Shown piece after piece: positions 63,714 to 64,000 of a stretch of 64,000 nt of DNA. The position numbers were made by a program, and so were the translations under genes. Within the stretch, counting starts at the first letter, position 1. Every line of letters begins with the position of its first letter. Source of the stretch: Streptomyces sp. NBS 14/10 (lineage in GTDB: Bacteria; Actinomycetota; Actinomycetes; Streptomycetales; Streptomycetaceae). The notes under the pieces are model-generated. The model made no database searches, was not told the DNA's origin, and was given only the letters and a program-made list of their open reading frames with translations. The DNA is taken from contig NZ_NCSM01000007.1 in NCBI RefSeq assembly GCF_002224125.1, positions 251,839 through 315,838 of the forward strand, in the 5' to 3' direction.

Positions 63714-64000
63714 TCAGACCACCTGGTGGAGCCAGCGGACGGGGGCGCCCTCTCCCGCGTAGCGGAAAGGTTCCAGCTCGTCGTCCCAGGGCTGGCCGAG
63801 CAGCTTGGCGACCTCGGCCTGCAGATCGCTCTCCCCGCGCGCCGCGCGCGCGAGCGCGGCCCGCAGCCGGTCCTCGGGGATCAGGATGTCGCCGTGCATT
63901 CCGGTGACGGCGTGGAAGATGCCGAGGTCGGGGGTGGAGCTGTAGCGCTCACCCTCGGCCGTGGCGCACGGCTCCGCGGTCACCTCGAAGCGCAGCAGAT
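63714..64000 (-). CDS. DUF3145 family protein, 5' part outside the window
   Basis: The frame is open through the window edge (reading LLRFEVTAEPCATAEGERYS across 63983). The segments HAVTGMHGDILIPEDRL and DELEPFRYAGEGAPVRW match DUF3145, a protein of about 165 residues normally found downstream of the fab operon in Streptomyces. Its function is unknown. Only about 95 residues are present here. Confidence 0.87.
   Translation of the reverse strand, partial: LLRFEVTAEPCATAEGERYSSTPDLGIFHAVTGMHGDILIPEDRLRAALARAARGESDLQAEVAKLLGQPWDDELEPFRYAGEGAPVRWLHQVV

Overview
The window is high-GC DNA with strong G/C preference at third codon positions, frequent GTG/TTG starts and many genes typical of Streptomyces: fasR-fabD-fabH-acpP-fabF, DUF3052 divergent from a homodimeric aceE, a TerD/TerC stress cluster, MASE1, DUF1023, DUF4429, DUF3145, DUF4383 and DUF5829 proteins. 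It reads as a chromosomal segment of a Streptomyces or a close relative. The species cannot be told from sequence alone.

Layout. 0-12 kb holds envelope and housekeeping genes: a frameshifted peptidoglycan-binding protein, a HAD phosphatase, a GDT1-type Mn/Ca transporter behind a probable yybP-ykoY manganese riboswitch, a secreted HNH nuclease, a PhoD-like phosphatase, an FAD protein, DoxX, a DedA-like protein, a lytic transglycosylase and an alpha/beta hydrolase. 11.5-13.5 kb pairs a SpoIIE-type phosphatase with a separate MASE1 membrane sensor. 13.5-17 kb is a minus-strand cassette of two paralogous large WXG-type proteins around a small WXG100-like partner. 17-25 kb is a mixed accessory stretch: phosphatase, RidA, darcynin-like protein, membrane-anchored Mrr endonuclease, TetR/MFS pair with twin operators, MerR/NmrA pair, tRNA-Val(UAC) and a decayed TnpB gene. 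25-31 kb holds a coiled-coil protein, FmdB, DUF4383, an O-methyltransferase, a two-component system and a DedA protein.

31-41 kb is a Ter-type stress island: HAD phosphatase, a four-domain PRTase-TRSP-StiP-PELOTA fusion, an HpcH/HpaI-type lyase, a TerD protein with a Tyr/Pro/Gln-rich tail, a TerA-like protein, a TerC/DUF475 membrane protein and two TerD proteins. Then come a 1-Cys/AhpE-like peroxiredoxin, DUF3052, aceE, and an MFS pump with a divergent TetR. 48-54 kb has two DUF1023 hydrolase paralogues around a DUF4429 protein and a two-component system. The same 14-bp dyad lies before the kinase and before the second hydrolase. 54-58 kb holds a secreted DUF5829 protein, an autoregulated MerR gene, a beta-lactamase-fold hydrolase and a pirin. 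57.7-62.7 kb is the fatty-acid initiation/elongation operon with its activator fasR. The window ends with an NAD(P)-dependent dehydrogenase and the 3' part of a DUF3145 gene.

Recurring features are strong terminator hairpins between convergent genes, many genes with a -10 element only 6-8 nt before the start codon (leaderless transcripts), and several short tandem repeats in gaps. Several apparent frame switches (about 480, 24,180, 25,040 and 27,600) may be real decay or sequence errors.
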